Shown here: positions 17,579 to 27,451 of the stretch, in pieces
Layout: each line of letters opens with the position of its first letter
Position numbering within the stretch: the first letter of the stretch is position 1
From: Bacteroidales bacterium
GTDB taxonomy: Bacteria > Bacteroidota > Bacteroidia > Bacteroidales > UBA932
Direction: 5' to 3'
Assembly (NCBI GenBank): GCA_017437125.1
Contig: JAFSBV010000020.1
Location: 1-64,000 of the forward strand
Length of the DNA: 64,000 nt
Translations under genes and position numbers: made by a program
Notes under the pieces: generated by a model
Told to the model about the DNA's origin: nothing
The model's input: only the letters and a program-made list of their open reading frames with translations
Databases searched by the model: none

Positions 17579-20500
17579 TTAGAATGAAAGGTTTACACCC
17601 AACATCAAAGTCATTGGAGTAGGATATGAACAGTAGTTGTATCCAGGAGTGAATGTACCGCCTGCGAAGTCGATGTTATATCCTCTGTACTTGGAGATTG
17701 TGGCAAGGTTCTGACCTGAAACATATACGCGTACGCCGCTGATCACATCCTTGAACCACTTGTCAGGAAGGTTGTAACCGAGCTCGATGTTAGCGATCTT
17801 CCAGTAAGCACCGTTCTGGAGGAAGCGTGAGCTGAACATGTCGTTTGTGATTGAACCTGTACTTGCCCAGTAAACTCTTGGAACAGTCGTGCTTGGATTC
17901 TCAGGAGTCCATGCATTCACGAGGTCAACGCTCTTGTTTGTAGCACCATATGATCCGCGGAGAGTTCTGTCGATGAAGTCCATTACCTTGTAACCTGCTG
18001 CACCGAATGTCGATACGTTGAGGTCGAAGCCCTTGTACTCGAGACGGAAACTGAGACCATACTGAACCTTAGGCATACCGCTGCCGAGGACTGTACGGTC
18101 GTCTGCAGTGATCTCACCGTCGTTGTTGATATCCTTGTAAGCGACATCACCTGGCTGTGCACCGTTCTGGTTCACATGGAGGCCTTCCTCGTTTACACGG
18201 TTGTCGATCTGATCCTGGCTCTGGAAGATACCCTCATAAACATATCCGTAGAACTGTCCTACCTCGCTGCCCACCATTGTGATGCAGTCACCGTCGATAC
18301 GTGTTGACTCACCCATACCGAGTGAAGTGACCTTGTTCTTAGGAATAGTGAGGTTTGCAGAGATATCATACTTGAGCTCGTGACCATAGTCATGCCATGC
18401 AAGAGCGAACTCAAGACCTGAGTTGACCATTGTAGCCGCGTTCATTGTAACGGTACCGTTTGTAGCACCTGCCTCGGCAGGAACAGGAACGCTGTAGAGG
18501 AGGTCCTCTGAAACAGCCCTGTACCAGTCAGCATTGAATTCGAGCTTGCCACCGTACATTGCATAGTCGAGACCGATGTCGAGAGTTTTCTTCTTCTCCC
18601 ACTTGATGGCTGTGTTCACATAGTCAGAGATTGCAGAACCGGTCACCTTGTTGCCGTTGAAGCTGTAGGTGTAGTTTCCGCGTGCCATTGTAGCCATGAA
18701 CTGGTAGTCACCGATGTTCTCATTACCGAGCACACCATAAGAAGCACGGAGCTTGAGGAGGCTCACGAGCTGAGGATCAACATTGAAGAAAGGCTCCTTG
18801 TCGATACGCCATCCGAGGGATGCTGAAGGGAACCAGCCCCAACGGCCGTCATTTGAAAGGCGGCTTGAACCGTCACGACGTACAGTAGCCTGGAAGAGAT
18901 ATCTTTCACCATAGTCGTAGTTGATACGGCCGATGTAAGATGTGAGGACGTGCTCGCTTTCGAAGCTTGAAGCGTTTCTTGTCTCAGCGTTTCCTACCTG
19001 GAGGTAGTAAGGCTCAGGCATTGTTGTACCGATACCGCTGAGTGTGTGGTAGCTTTCACGCTGGAAAGTGTGACCTGCAACGATGTTGAGGTGGTGGTTG
19101 CCCATCTTTCCGTCATAAGTCACGAAGTTCTCGATGAGGCCGTCAGTATATGAACGGTAACCCTGGTTGAGGGTCTCGTTTGTCTTTGCGAGATAGTTGG
19201 TCTCACTGACGATGAACGCAGGGATGAATGTGAAATCCTTTGCGTATGTACGGCTGTAAGAGAGGTTGAGGTTGTACTCAAGCTTGTGGTTCTCGCTCTT
19301 TGCACCGAACATTCCGAGAAGGTCAACGTTAGCCGAACCGGTAGCTACGATACGGTCAACTGTTGTATTTCTCTCAAGAAGGTTGTTGGTGAGGAGAGGG
19401 TTCTGCATACGGATGTCACCGTGCTGGTTAGAATAATATGTACCGTAACCATATGCATCGTATGAATATCCTGAAGCTGCACCGAGCTTGTCGTCGAGAC
19501 ACCATGTTGACTCGTCATAAGCCTTGATGCTTGGCGGCATGAGGAGAGCGGAAGCCATGATAGGGAACTGCTGTCCATAGAGACCTTGCACGTACTCGTT
19601 TGCATTTGAAAGGGCCATGTTGTCCTGCAAGCTGTGGCTGTAAACGATACCGGTACGGAGCTTGAGGAACTTCACGTCCATTGTGTTGTTCACGCGGACT
19701 GTGAAACGGTCGTAGTTAGGACCAGCACCCTCGAGTGTACCGTTCTGGCTGAAGTAGTCGAGACCTACGTTGTAAGTGTTGTTCGCACCACCTCCTGAGA
19801 TGTTCACGTTGTGGTTCTGACGGATACCTGTCTTGAACACTTCGTTGAACCAGTCTGTATTGATCTCGTTTGGATCGAGGTAGAGAGGGTTGCCGATCTG
19901 ATAACCTGCAGGAGCCTCCATTCCGCTGTTTGCAAATGCCATGCGTACATAGTCACCGTACTGTGTCGCATCCATCACGTCATAAACGCCTTCCTTGATC
20001 TTGTCAACACCCATGTAGCCACGGTAGTCAACTCTCATAGGCTGATCCTTCTTACCGCTCTTTGTTGTGATGATAACCACACCGTTCGCAGCACGTGAAC
20101 CGTAGATCGCAGCTGCAGAAGCGTCCTTGAGGACCTGGATTGTCTCGATGTCGTTTGGAGAGAAGTCACGGATTGTAGTACCCATAGGAACACCGTCGAT
20201 CACGTAGAGAGGAGCTGTGCTTCCGAAGCTGCCCAGACCACGGATACGTACTGAAGGGTCTGCACCTGGCTGACCGTCAGATGTGATCTGTACACCGGCA
20301 ACCTTACCCTCGAGCATTGTAGAGATGTTCGAGTGAGAAACCTTCTTCATCTCGTCAGCGTCAACGATAGCCACAGAACCTGTGAGGTCAACCTTACGCT
20401 GTGAACCGTAACCTACTACTACGAGTTCTTCGAGAAGAGTGTTTGAAGTCTTCATTGTGATGGTTCCGAGGTCTGCTCTGCCGTTCACTTCGATAACGAC

Positions 20501-20776
20501 TGAATCAAAACCTACCGAAACGAACTCAACGACTGCATTTGCAGGAACCTTGAGTGAGAAGATACCGTCGAGGTCTGTTGTAGTACCGATTGTAGAATCC
20601 TTCACGAGGACGCCTACACCTGGAATAGGATAGCCGCTTTCATCGACTACTGTTCCGCTGATTGTCACATTGTCAGCCTGCTGTGCCTCTACTGGAGCTG
20701 CAAAAGCAGTCACAGCTGCAAAAGGAGCAGCTGCCAAAAGGCTGCAAAGTGCTATTTTTACTATATTATGTTTCAT
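17579..20776 (-). CDS. SusC-family TonB-dependent outer-membrane transporter (arabinan PUL)
   Basis: This is the importer of the arabinan PUL, powered through TonB. It has 1065 residues, signal peptide at 1-31, a carboxypeptidase-D-like domain (about 37-112, ISGTVVDESGYPIPGVGVLV), the TonB-box/plug segment LLEELVVVGYGSQRKVDLTG from about 115, the SusC motif SAAAIYGSRAANGVVIITTKSG in the plug, and a long barrel ending in phenylalanine (LGVNLSF). The segment is the normal length. It lies 18 bases after the glycan-binding lipoprotein gene. Confidence 0.96.
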   Translation of the reverse strand: MKHNIVKIALCSLLAAAPFAAVTAFAAPVEAQQADNVTISGTVVDESGYPIPGVGVLVKDSTIGTTTDLDGIFSLKVPANAVVEFVSVGFDSVVIEVNGRADLGTITMKTSNTLLEELVVVGYGSQRKVDLTGSVAIVDADEMKKVSHSNISTMLEGKVAGVQITSDGQPGADPSVRIRGLGSFGSTAPLYVIDGVPMGTTIRDFSPNDIETIQVLKDASAAAIYGSRAANGVVIITTKSGKKDQPMRVDYRGYMGVDKIKEGVYDVMDATQYGDYVRMAFANSGMEAPAGYQIGNPLYLDPNEINTDWFNEVFKTGIRQNHNVNISGGGANNTYNVGLDYFSQNGTLEGAGPNYDRFTVRVNNTMDVKFLKLRTGIVYSHSLQDNMALSNANEYVQGLYGQQFPIMASALLMPPSIKAYDESTWCLDDKLGAASGYSYDAYGYGTYYSNQHGDIRMQNPLLTNNLLERNTTVDRIVATGSANVDLLGMFGAKSENHKLEYNLNLSYSRTYAKDFTFIPAFIVSETNYLAKTNETLNQGYRSYTDGLIENFVTYDGKMGNHHLNIVAGHTFQRESYHTLSGIGTTMPEPYYLQVGNAETRNASSFESEHVLTSYIGRINYDYGERYLFQATVRRDGSSRLSNDGRWGWFPSASLGWRIDKEPFFNVDPQLVSLLKLRASYGVLGNENIGDYQFMATMARGNYTYSFNGNKVTGSAISDYVNTAIKWEKKKTLDIGLDYAMYGGKLEFNADWYRAVSEDLLYSVPVPAEAGATNGTVTMNAATMVNSGLEFALAWHDYGHELKYDISANLTIPKNKVTSLGMGESTRIDGDCITMVGSEVGQFYGYVYEGIFQSQDQIDNRVNEEGLHVNQNGAQPGDVAYKDINNDGEITADDRTVLGSGMPKVQYGLSFRLEYKGFDLNVSTFGAAGYKVMDFIDRTLRGSYGATNKSVDLVNAWTPENPSTTVPRVYWASTGSITNDMFSSRFLQNGAYWKIANIELGYNLPDKWFKDVISGVRVYVSGQNLATISKYRGYNIDFAGGTFTPGYNYCSYPTPMTLMLGVNLSF

Positions 20777-20794
20777 AATGTGATAGTCTTAAGA

Positions 20795-22513
20795 TTAGTC
20801 GAAAATGAGGTGTGAGCCCTCTGTAACGATAGCGAACTGGAGATCAGCGCTGTCAACTGCAAAACCGTCGAAATACTGGAAATGTACATCTCCGTTTGCA
20901 AGAATCACATGGTAACGTACGCTTGCAGTATTGTCTCCGTTGTTTGCGAATGTGATAGCTACCTCTGCACCATCAAGGTTAGGGAGGAAAGTATCCCAGT
21001 TCCAGTTGCTTGTTGCAGCTACGATTCCTTCATAACCGACGCCCCAGCCGTAGTGGTCCATACGTACGACACCGTACTCAGACAGGTCTGCCCTGCGGAG
21101 GATCGTACATGGGCTGTGCCAGTTGTTGATCTCATTTGAACCGAGCTTCATGCTGACACTTGCCATCTCATAAGGAGCTACAGCCCAGTCATGTGAGAAG
21201 TGTGCCCACCATGGAGTCGTATTGTCTTCAAGTCCTACCATCTCAGTCTGAGCTGGAAGATCGCTCTTTGCGATTACAAGAGCTCCTGCTGTCTCTACTA
21301 CAGAACCTGAAGCTGAAGTATATGTAACAGTGTAAGCATTTTCATATGTACCCTCGACACCCTCATAAACGACCTTGTCGTCTGCGAATACCACAGAGAA
21401 CTGGCTTGACTTGAGAGGAGCTTTTGTTCCATCTGCATACTCAGCCACCACCTTTACAGCTGCCGGAGAAAGGGTTACATACTTCGCACCTCCGATGAGG
21501 TAAGCGTTTGCTGTAGCCTCGAGAGCAACGATAGGGTTGGTAACCTCAAGTGTATATGTACCTGCTACAGCCTTTCCGTAGTTACCCTGCTTTGTCTTGC
21601 TGTATGAGTAGATGATTGTCTTCTGTCCTACTGTCGAAAGGTCAGGAACCACGAAGGTGATGTCAGCAGTATCGGCAACTGTTGTTGCACCGTCAGCGAA
21701 TGTCACTGTAGCGACACCATTGCCCCAGAAATCTGTGCTTCCTACCTCGATAGCCGCAGGAGTGCCTGTAACTGTGATGGAAGCTGCCATTTCGTCTGGA
21801 ATCTCCTCGATCTTCGAAGGCTCGAGATATGCTTCCTTCACTTCCATGAAGCTTGCGTCAGCAATAAGGAAAGCTGTAACTGAAGGGCCTGTAACAGGCT
21901 GCTCGTATGTCTCTGTAAGGACAGTACCGTCAGCTGCGGTATGGGTTGCAGTAAGGAATACCACTCCTGCTGCCGCATAATCGATCTGCATTTCCACAGA
22001 AGCGCCGTCAAGATATGATCTGAAGTCATTCCAGATGTCACCGTCGCCGTCAGTATCAGGATAATCCTGACCGATCATGGCTCCGTTATAATCACCGTTA
22101 CCCCATCCGTAAGCATCCGAACGAAGAACGAAGAACTCTGAATAACCGTCTGAATCACGCTCGCCTGTAGCGACGCAGATATTCCAGTTATTCCAGTTGT
22201 TGGCACTACCACCATTGTGGTTGATGAACTTGATGGTAAGGCATTTTCCCTGAGGCACCACGAAGTACTGAGAGAAGTCCACCCACCATGCAGATGTGTA
22301 ATCCTTGGCACCAACTTCTGCTACCGCGATGTCGATCACAGTCTTGTCTCCGGTGTTCATAGCATCCTTTGCTGCCTGGATTGAATCAATTTTGCTCTGG
22401 AGGTCAGCAGGCGGATTGATCTCTATGAATGAGATCTCCGAGCAGCTGACTGATACCGATGCCACGAATGCGGCAGCGGCGAGCGCTTTTAAAATCAATG
22501 ATTTGATTCTCAT
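20795..22513 (-). CDS. Surface glycan-binding lipoprotein with duplicated beta domains
   Basis: The protein (572 residues) has a lipoprotein signal with Cys24 (VSVSCS). Two related domains bracket it: residues about 58-226 and 422-572 share WW-x-x-FS, NNW, YGWG, W-x-x-F...LDGA-x-V and a closing A-x-x-S pattern, so one is a duplicate of the other. Two bacterial Ig-like modules (about 243-325 and 330-415) link them. The aromatic-rich end domains look like carbohydrate-binding modules. Placed directly before susC, where PULs often encode SusE/F-type proteins, it is probably a surface glycan-binding protein, but it has no obvious similarity to SusE or SusF. Confidence 0.72.
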   Translation of the reverse strand: MRIKSLILKALAAAAFVASVSVSCSEISFIEINPPADLQSKIDSIQAAKDAMNTGDKTVIDIAVAEVGAKDYTSAWWVDFSQYFVVPQGKCLTIKFINHNGGSANNWNNWNICVATGERDSDGYSEFFVLRSDAYGWGNGDYNGAMIGQDYPDTDGDGDIWNDFRSYLDGASVEMQIDYAAAGVVFLTATHTAADGTVLTETYEQPVTGPSVTAFLIADASFMEVKEAYLEPSKIEEIPDEMAASITVTGTPAAIEVGSTDFWGNGVATVTFADGATTVADTADITFVVPDLSTVGQKTIIYSYSKTKQGNYGKAVAGTYTLEVTNPIVALEATANAYLIGGAKYVTLSPAAVKVVAEYADGTKAPLKSSQFSVVFADDKVVYEGVEGTYENAYTVTYTSASGSVVETAGALVIAKSDLPAQTEMVGLEDNTTPWWAHFSHDWAVAPYEMASVSMKLGSNEINNWHSPCTILRRADLSEYGVVRMDHYGWGVGYEGIVAATSNWNWDTFLPNLDGAEVAITFANNGDNTASVRYHVILANGDVHFQYFDGFAVDSADLQFAIVTEGSHLIFD

Positions 22514-22549
22514 GATCAGTAATTTTGTTTGTTATTAATATAGGTTGGA

Positions 22550-24529
22550 TTATTTCTGAAGAACATATACCATGAATGTCTTAGGAGCTACAGTAACCTC
22601 AAGAGCCTTTCCTTCGAAATCGAGGGCGGTTGTCTGAGGAACGATCTTCTCCGGTTCATCAAGAGTATTGTCTGCATCAAGATCGTCAGAATGGTAGCTT
22701 ACAGCTTCCACACCCTTGAGGACTTCCTTCTTCTTGAGTCCCTCGAAGTTGATCTTCACCGGCTGAGCTTCATCTGAAACGTTGATGATCTTGATATACA
22801 CCTGGTTCTTGTCAGCATCATATACAGAGCTTGCGAAGAGGCCGTTCTGACCCTCTGCACCTGTAATGTTCACACCTTCCATATCGGTGAGTGCCAATGC
22901 GTTGGTACCCTGATACTGAGTGTAGAGTCTCTGAACATACCAGCTGCACGACTTCATGCTGCGGAGGTTGTCGAACCAGATGAGGTCCGGCCTCCACTGC
23001 CATCCTTCGATATGGGCGAAGAGAGGAGCATATGTAGCCATATGTACGATATCTGCGTTTCTTTCGATTGTAGTCATGAACGCCGCCTCGAGAAGTGAAG
23101 CCTCGAAGTGATTCCACTTCTTGCCTGCTCCGTGGCATGCATACTCGCCTGCAAATACCTTCGGACCCTTGCGGTCATAGTTGTCATAACGTGCACCCTG
23201 TGCAAGGAACCATGCCTCAGGACGATAGAAATGCTCGTCAACGAGGTCGGCACCGAGTCTCTTCATCTCAGGCCAGAGGAAATCGAACTGGTCTCCCTCA
23301 GAGTTAGGACCTGACGAACCTACGATAAGGATTTCAGGATAAGCTGCACGGATAGCCTTGATGAAAGGCTCGAGGTGCTCAGGATATTCCGGTCCCCACT
23401 GCTCGTTTCCGATACCGATGAACTTGAGGTTGAAAGGCTCCGGATGACCCATCTCGGCACGAAGCTTGCCCCATTCTGTCGTAATGTCACCGTTTGCGAA
23501 TTCGATGAGGTCGAGAGCGTCCTGGATATATGAATCAAGGTCACATACAGGCACATGAGCGTCCTGTGTCTCGTTCTGGAACTGACATGCAAGACCGCAG
23601 CTGAGTACAGGAAGCGGCTCAGCTCCGATCTCCTCTGAAAGGAGGAAATACTCATAGAAACCGAGACCGTATGACTGGAAATAGTCAGGATAGTAGCGGT
23701 GCTTGAATGTATGCTGCCATCTGTTTTCGTTCAAAGGACGGTTCTCTACAGGACCTACGCTGTTCTTCCAGTTGTAACGTGTATCGAGGTCTGTTCCCTC
23801 AACGATACATCCGCCCGGGAAACGGAAGAGACCTGGCTCGAGATCATAGAGAGCCTGTGCAAGATCCTTGCGGAGGCCGTTTTCGTGCCCCTTCCATGTG
23901 TCAACAGGGAAAAGCGAAACATGCTCGACATCAACAGTCACCGGAGCATTGAGGAAGACGCGGAGAGTAGCCTTAGGATCAGTGACTGCAGAAGTCATGA
24001 TGACCTCATATTTCTTCCATTCCTTTGAGTCAACTGTGATTTCAGCTACTGTATGTGCCTGTTCCTCGCCCATCGATGCTGTGTCGATGAACTCGATTCC
24101 GAGCTTTCCTGCATCCTTTCCGTCAGGAATACGTGCCCATACGCTGAAACGATACTGCTCACCCTTCTTGAGACCGATTCCGAAGAAACCGTTGTTCTCC
24201 ATTGCAGTATGCTTGTGAGGATGACCAGGATAATAAAGTCTTACATAATGAGGGTTGCGCTCGAAAGGTCCGTCATTCATCACCTCGAGACGTCCTCCTA
24301 CGTTCCAGCCCTGAAGCCTGTTGTTAGGGAACTCGAAAGAGCGGTTCTTCACCAGCTCCGCATAAAGTCCGCCGTCAGCGGCAAAATTGATATCCTCGAT
24401 GAAGATTCCGTACATGGTAGGCTGGATCTCTGCACCAGGCTTGTTCACACGTACCTTCATCTCATTGGTCTGAGCCATAAGGGTAACGGCAGCAGACATC
24501 GCGATAAGTGACAGAAGTATCTTTTTCAT
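22550..24529 (-). CDS. GH51 alpha-L-arabinofuranosidase, long form
   Basis: The enzyme (659 residues from the ATG at 24529) removes arabinofuranosyl residues from arabinan or arabinoxylan. A signal peptide ends at MAQ near residue 20. An N-terminal beta domain of about 200 residues (GIFIEDINFAADGGLYAEL; then a CBM-like region) precedes the barrel. The GH51 acid/base is Glu376 in IGIGNEQWGP and the nucleophile Glu462 in FAGEYACHG. The C-terminal beta domain ends in VYVLQK. Compared with the second GH51 gene of the PUL it is longer and divergent, so the two likely attack different linkages. Confidence 0.93.
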   Translation of the reverse strand: MKKILLSLIAMSAAVTLMAQTNEMKVRVNKPGAEIQPTMYGIFIEDINFAADGGLYAELVKNRSFEFPNNRLQGWNVGGRLEVMNDGPFERNPHYVRLYYPGHPHKHTAMENNGFFGIGLKKGEQYRFSVWARIPDGKDAGKLGIEFIDTASMGEEQAHTVAEITVDSKEWKKYEVIMTSAVTDPKATLRVFLNAPVTVDVEHVSLFPVDTWKGHENGLRKDLAQALYDLEPGLFRFPGGCIVEGTDLDTRYNWKNSVGPVENRPLNENRWQHTFKHRYYPDYFQSYGLGFYEYFLLSEEIGAEPLPVLSCGLACQFQNETQDAHVPVCDLDSYIQDALDLIEFANGDITTEWGKLRAEMGHPEPFNLKFIGIGNEQWGPEYPEHLEPFIKAIRAAYPEILIVGSSGPNSEGDQFDFLWPEMKRLGADLVDEHFYRPEAWFLAQGARYDNYDRKGPKVFAGEYACHGAGKKWNHFEASLLEAAFMTTIERNADIVHMATYAPLFAHIEGWQWRPDLIWFDNLRSMKSCSWYVQRLYTQYQGTNALALTDMEGVNITGAEGQNGLFASSVYDADKNQVYIKIINVSDEAQPVKINFEGLKKKEVLKGVEAVSYHSDDLDADNTLDEPEKIVPQTTALDFEGKALEVTVAPKTFMVYVLQK

Positions 24530-24550
24530 TATCAAACGGTTAGTGATTCA

Positions 24551-24579
24551 GCCCCTCATGATTATTCATCACGAGGGGC
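24551..24579 (-). other. Intercistronic hairpin between the two GH51 genes
   Basis: On the minus strand GCCCCUCGUGAU pairs with AUCAUGAGGGGC around GAAUA, 12 bp with one G-U pair that exists only on that strand. There is no T-run after it, so it probably stabilises or processes the mRNA rather than ending it. Confidence 0.7.
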
Positions 24580-24594
24580 GCATATCTGGTTATA

Positions 24595-26127
24595 TTAGAA
24601 AGCAAGAGATACGATAGAAGCGGCAGGAACAGTGACTGTGAGTGTCTTGCCGTTCTTCTTGAACGCTGTGAATGCCTCAGGGGCTACTGCAGGCTCCTTT
24701 CCGAAGTCGTTGTAAGACTGGACTGTCTCTGCAGCGAGGACTTCACCTGTGACGTTCTTTGGATTGAGGTCGTCGAACGAAAGGGTAAGGGTCTGCTCCT
24801 TGTCAACAACAGGATTCACGATTGAAACGTGAAGCTTGCCCTCTGCATCCTTTGAAGCTGTAACGCTGAGATCCGGCATGATACGTCCTGATGGAGAAAC
24901 GATGTTGCCAGCATTCACCTCTGTAGGAACATATGTAGCGTCCTGGTGAACGTTGTACATGCGGAATACATGATATGTAGGAGTGAGAACAATCTCATCG
25001 CCCTTTGTAAGGATCATTGCCTGAAGCACGTTCACGATCTGTGCGATGTTAGCCATCTTGAGACGGTCGGTGTGACGGTGGAAGATGTTGAGCGACATTG
25101 CTGCAACCATAGCGTCACGCATCGTGTTCTGCTGATAGAGGTGGCCTGGGTTTGTACCTGGCTCTACATCGAACCAAGTTCCCCACTCGTCAAGGAGAAG
25201 ATCAACTCGTCCTTCAGGATCGTATGCGTTCATGATAGCCTTGTGGTTCTCGATCACTTCCTCAACCTCGACAGCCTTTGCGACGATGTCATAGTAAGAA
25301 TCAGTATCGAAGCCGAGAGCCGGTCCCTTAGGGCCTGTCCATCCTGTAACAGTATAGTAGTGGAGGGAAACGCCGTGCATCTGGTTTCCGATGCGGTCCA
25401 TGAGAACCTTTGTCCAGTTGTAGTCATAGTCTGAAGCACCGCTGGCAACCTTGTAAAGGATGTTGCCGTCGAAGTTGCGGCAGTATGTAGCATAACGGCG
25501 ATAGAGGTCTGAATAGAACTCAGGGCGCATGTTTCCGCCGCATCCCCAGCTTTCGTTGCCGACGCCGAGATACTTGAGGCTCCAAGGCTCCTTGCGGCCG
25601 TTCGCAGCACGCATTTCAGCCATTGTACCGCCTTCGGCAGTAATGTACTCGACCCACTTTGCAAGTTCCTCTACTGTACCTGAACCTACGTTTCCTGAAA
25701 GATAAGGCTCGCAGTCGAGAAGCTCGCAGAGGTTGAAGAACTCGTGTGTTCCGAATGAATTGTCCTCAACGGTACCACCCCAGTTGTTGTTGATCATCAT
25801 AGGACGGTTTTCCTTAGGACCGATACCGTCCATCCAGTGATACTCGTCAGCGAAGCATCCGCCCGGCCAACGGAGTACAGGAACCTTCAGAACCTGAAGA
25901 GCCTCGATGAGATCCTTTCTGTATCCGTTGATGTTAGGGATATCCGAATCCGGTCCTACCCAGATTCCGTCATAGATGCATCGTCCGAGATGCTCTGCAA
26001 ACTGACCATAGATTTCTGCCGGAATCACAGGCTGGTTCTCAGCCTCTTCGTGAATCTTGACCTGTACCTGTGCGGAAGCACATACAGCAACACATACTCC
26101 AAGAAGGAGAAGAGTGATCTTTTTCAT
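24595..26127 (-). CDS. abfA: GH51 alpha-L-arabinofuranosidase, short form
   Basis: The protein (510 residues) is the typical short GH51 of about 500 residues plus a signal peptide ([20 protein letters not shown]). Catalytic residues are Glu192 in [11 protein letters not shown] (acid/base) and Glu314 in LLDEWGTWF (nucleophile). [20 protein letters not shown] is the family's N-terminal substrate-site motif. It is the first gene of the arabinan operon, behind the promoter at 26173-26180, and should release arabinose from imported or periplasmic oligosaccharides. The call is secure; the precise linkage is not. Confidence 0.95.
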   Translation of the reverse strand: MKKITLLLLGVCVAVCASAQVQVKIHEEAENQPVIPAEIYGQFAEHLGRCIYDGIWVGPDSDIPNINGYRKDLIEALQVLKVPVLRWPGGCFADEYHWMDGIGPKENRPMMINNNWGGTVEDNSFGTHEFFNLCELLDCEPYLSGNVGSGTVEELAKWVEYITAEGGTMAEMRAANGRKEPWSLKYLGVGNESWGCGGNMRPEFYSDLYRRYATYCRNFDGNILYKVASGASDYDYNWTKVLMDRIGNQMHGVSLHYYTVTGWTGPKGPALGFDTDSYYDIVAKAVEVEEVIENHKAIMNAYDPEGRVDLLLDEWGTWFDVEPGTNPGHLYQQNTMRDAMVAAMSLNIFHRHTDRLKMANIAQIVNVLQAMILTKGDEIVLTPTYHVFRMYNVHQDATYVPTEVNAGNIVSPSGRIMPDLSVTASKDAEGKLHVSIVNPVVDKEQTLTLSFDDLNPKNVTGEVLAAETVQSYNDFGKEPAVAPEAFTAFKKNGKTLTVTVPAASIVSLAF

Positions 26128-26172
26128 GCGATAATTTTTTTAGTGTTTCGTGTGGTTAAAGTTATTCTTTTA

Positions 26173-26213
26173 CAAATATAGAAATTTTATGCACAAGTGT
26201 AACATCTACACTT
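26173..26213 (-). promoter_or_regulatory. Arabinan PUL promoter with candidate operator
   Basis: The minus strand has TATATTTG (26173-26180), a -7 box, preceded by an inverted repeat AAGTGTA, 5 bases, TACACTT (26195-26213) in the position of the -33 region, where no TTTG is seen. Loss of the -33 box together with a palindrome suggests dependence on a regulator. No regulator gene is next to this PUL. Confidence 0.5.
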
Positions 26214-26259
26214 TTAATTCAAGGTGCAGAGAACATTTTTACATGATAATTGATAAAAA

Positions 26260-27450
26260 CTACCTGAGCCATGACTCCGGATTCTGCGGAGTATTGCCCT
26301 TCCAGACCTCAAAATGCAGCTGAGTCTGTCCGTTTATGGTATCGATGGTTCCAAGAACCTGACCGGTCCTGACTTTTTCACCGGTTTTCACCGACACAGA
26401 CTTCATCTTGCAATAAAGTGTGAAATAATTTCCATGCTGAACGAGAACGCACTGATTGTATCCCGGCATGACGATGACCTGGCTCACCACTCCGTCGAAC
26501 ACGGCTTTGACTTCCGTACCTCTTGATACGGCCACATCGATTCCATTGTTAGGCGGAAGTTCCAGATTCTTGTAAACAGGATGATAATGCTTGCCGAAAC
26601 GGCCTGTGACAGGACCTTCTGCCGGCCAAGGCAGCTTGCCCTTGTTCTTCGAGAATTCGCCGTCCAGCTTCAGATCGACCGGAGCCTTCTTCTTCTGTTC
26701 CTTCTTCTGAGTGCCGGAATCCATTGCCTGAGCGATGAGACGGGCTATTTCACGATTGAGCGAATTGACCTCCTTCTTCTTTGCAGAAAGCTGGTTCTGA
26801 TATTTCTTCCTGTCCTTCTTGAGACGTTTCACTACGGAATCAGCCTTGGCTTCATCCTTTCTGAGCCTTTCAAGTTCCTTCACGCGCTCCGCCTTTACCG
26901 ATTCAGCCTCAGCCTTCATCTCGGAAAGCCGGCTCCTCTTGGCTTCCAGATCTTCCTGCATGGTCCTGATATTCTGCGCCTCGGACTTCATCTGCGAGGA
27001 AAGATTCCTGAAATATCCGAAACGGCGGAAAGCCTGTCCGAGGTTCTCACTGGCAAACATATACATATACCATACGCGCGCATCCCTGTTCTTGTATGCA
27101 CTCCTGACGAGCCTTGAATAATGGGACGTGAGGGTATCTATCCTCACCTGAAGCCTGTTTATCTCAAGTTGGGCGAGATATATGCTGTCCGAAAACTGCC
27201 TTACACGGCGGTCCGCATCATCCACAAGAGCCTTTCTGTTGGAAATGTTCTTTCTGATAAGCTCCAGGTCGGAAAGCATGGAATTGCTCTGCGCCGCATT
27301 GTCGGCAAGCTGCTTGTCGATGATTGCAATTTCACGCTCAAGCCTTGCCTTGCGCTCTTCATATGTCTTTCTGTCCTGCGCAAAGCCTGTCCTCACGACA
27401 CCGAGCATGAGGACGACCACAATATTCATTATAACGAAAAACCTACGCAT
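26260..27450 (-). CDS. EnvC-like murein hydrolase activator
   Basis: The protein (396 residues) has a signal peptide ending near GFAQ, a long coiled coil (about residues 28-240, KTYEERKARLEREIAIIDKQL...), and a C-terminal M23/LytM domain (about 275-396). The zinc-binding residues of active M23 peptidases are mostly replaced: PNNGIDV stands where H-x-G-x-D is expected, and YFTLYCKM where the second His motif lies; only LHFEVW keeps its His. This is the pattern of EnvC-type proteins, which do not cut peptidoglycan but activate amidases at the division site. It starts 1 base after the TPR gene's stop. Confidence 0.85.
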   Translation of the reverse strand: MRRFFVIMNIVVVLMLGVVRTGFAQDRKTYEERKARLEREIAIIDKQLADNAAQSNSMLSDLELIRKNISNRKALVDDADRRVRQFSDSIYLAQLEINRLQVRIDTLTSHYSRLVRSAYKNRDARVWYMYMFASENLGQAFRRFGYFRNLSSQMKSEAQNIRTMQEDLEAKRSRLSEMKAEAESVKAERVKELERLRKDEAKADSVVKRLKKDRKKYQNQLSAKKKEVNSLNREIARLIAQAMDSGTQKKEQKKKAPVDLKLDGEFSKNKGKLPWPAEGPVTGRFGKHYHPVYKNLELPPNNGIDVAVSRGTEVKAVFDGVVSQVIVMPGYNQCVLVQHGNYFTLYCKMKSVSVKTGEKVRTGQVLGTIDTINGQTQLHFEVWKGNTPQNPESWLR

Positions 27451-27451
27451 A

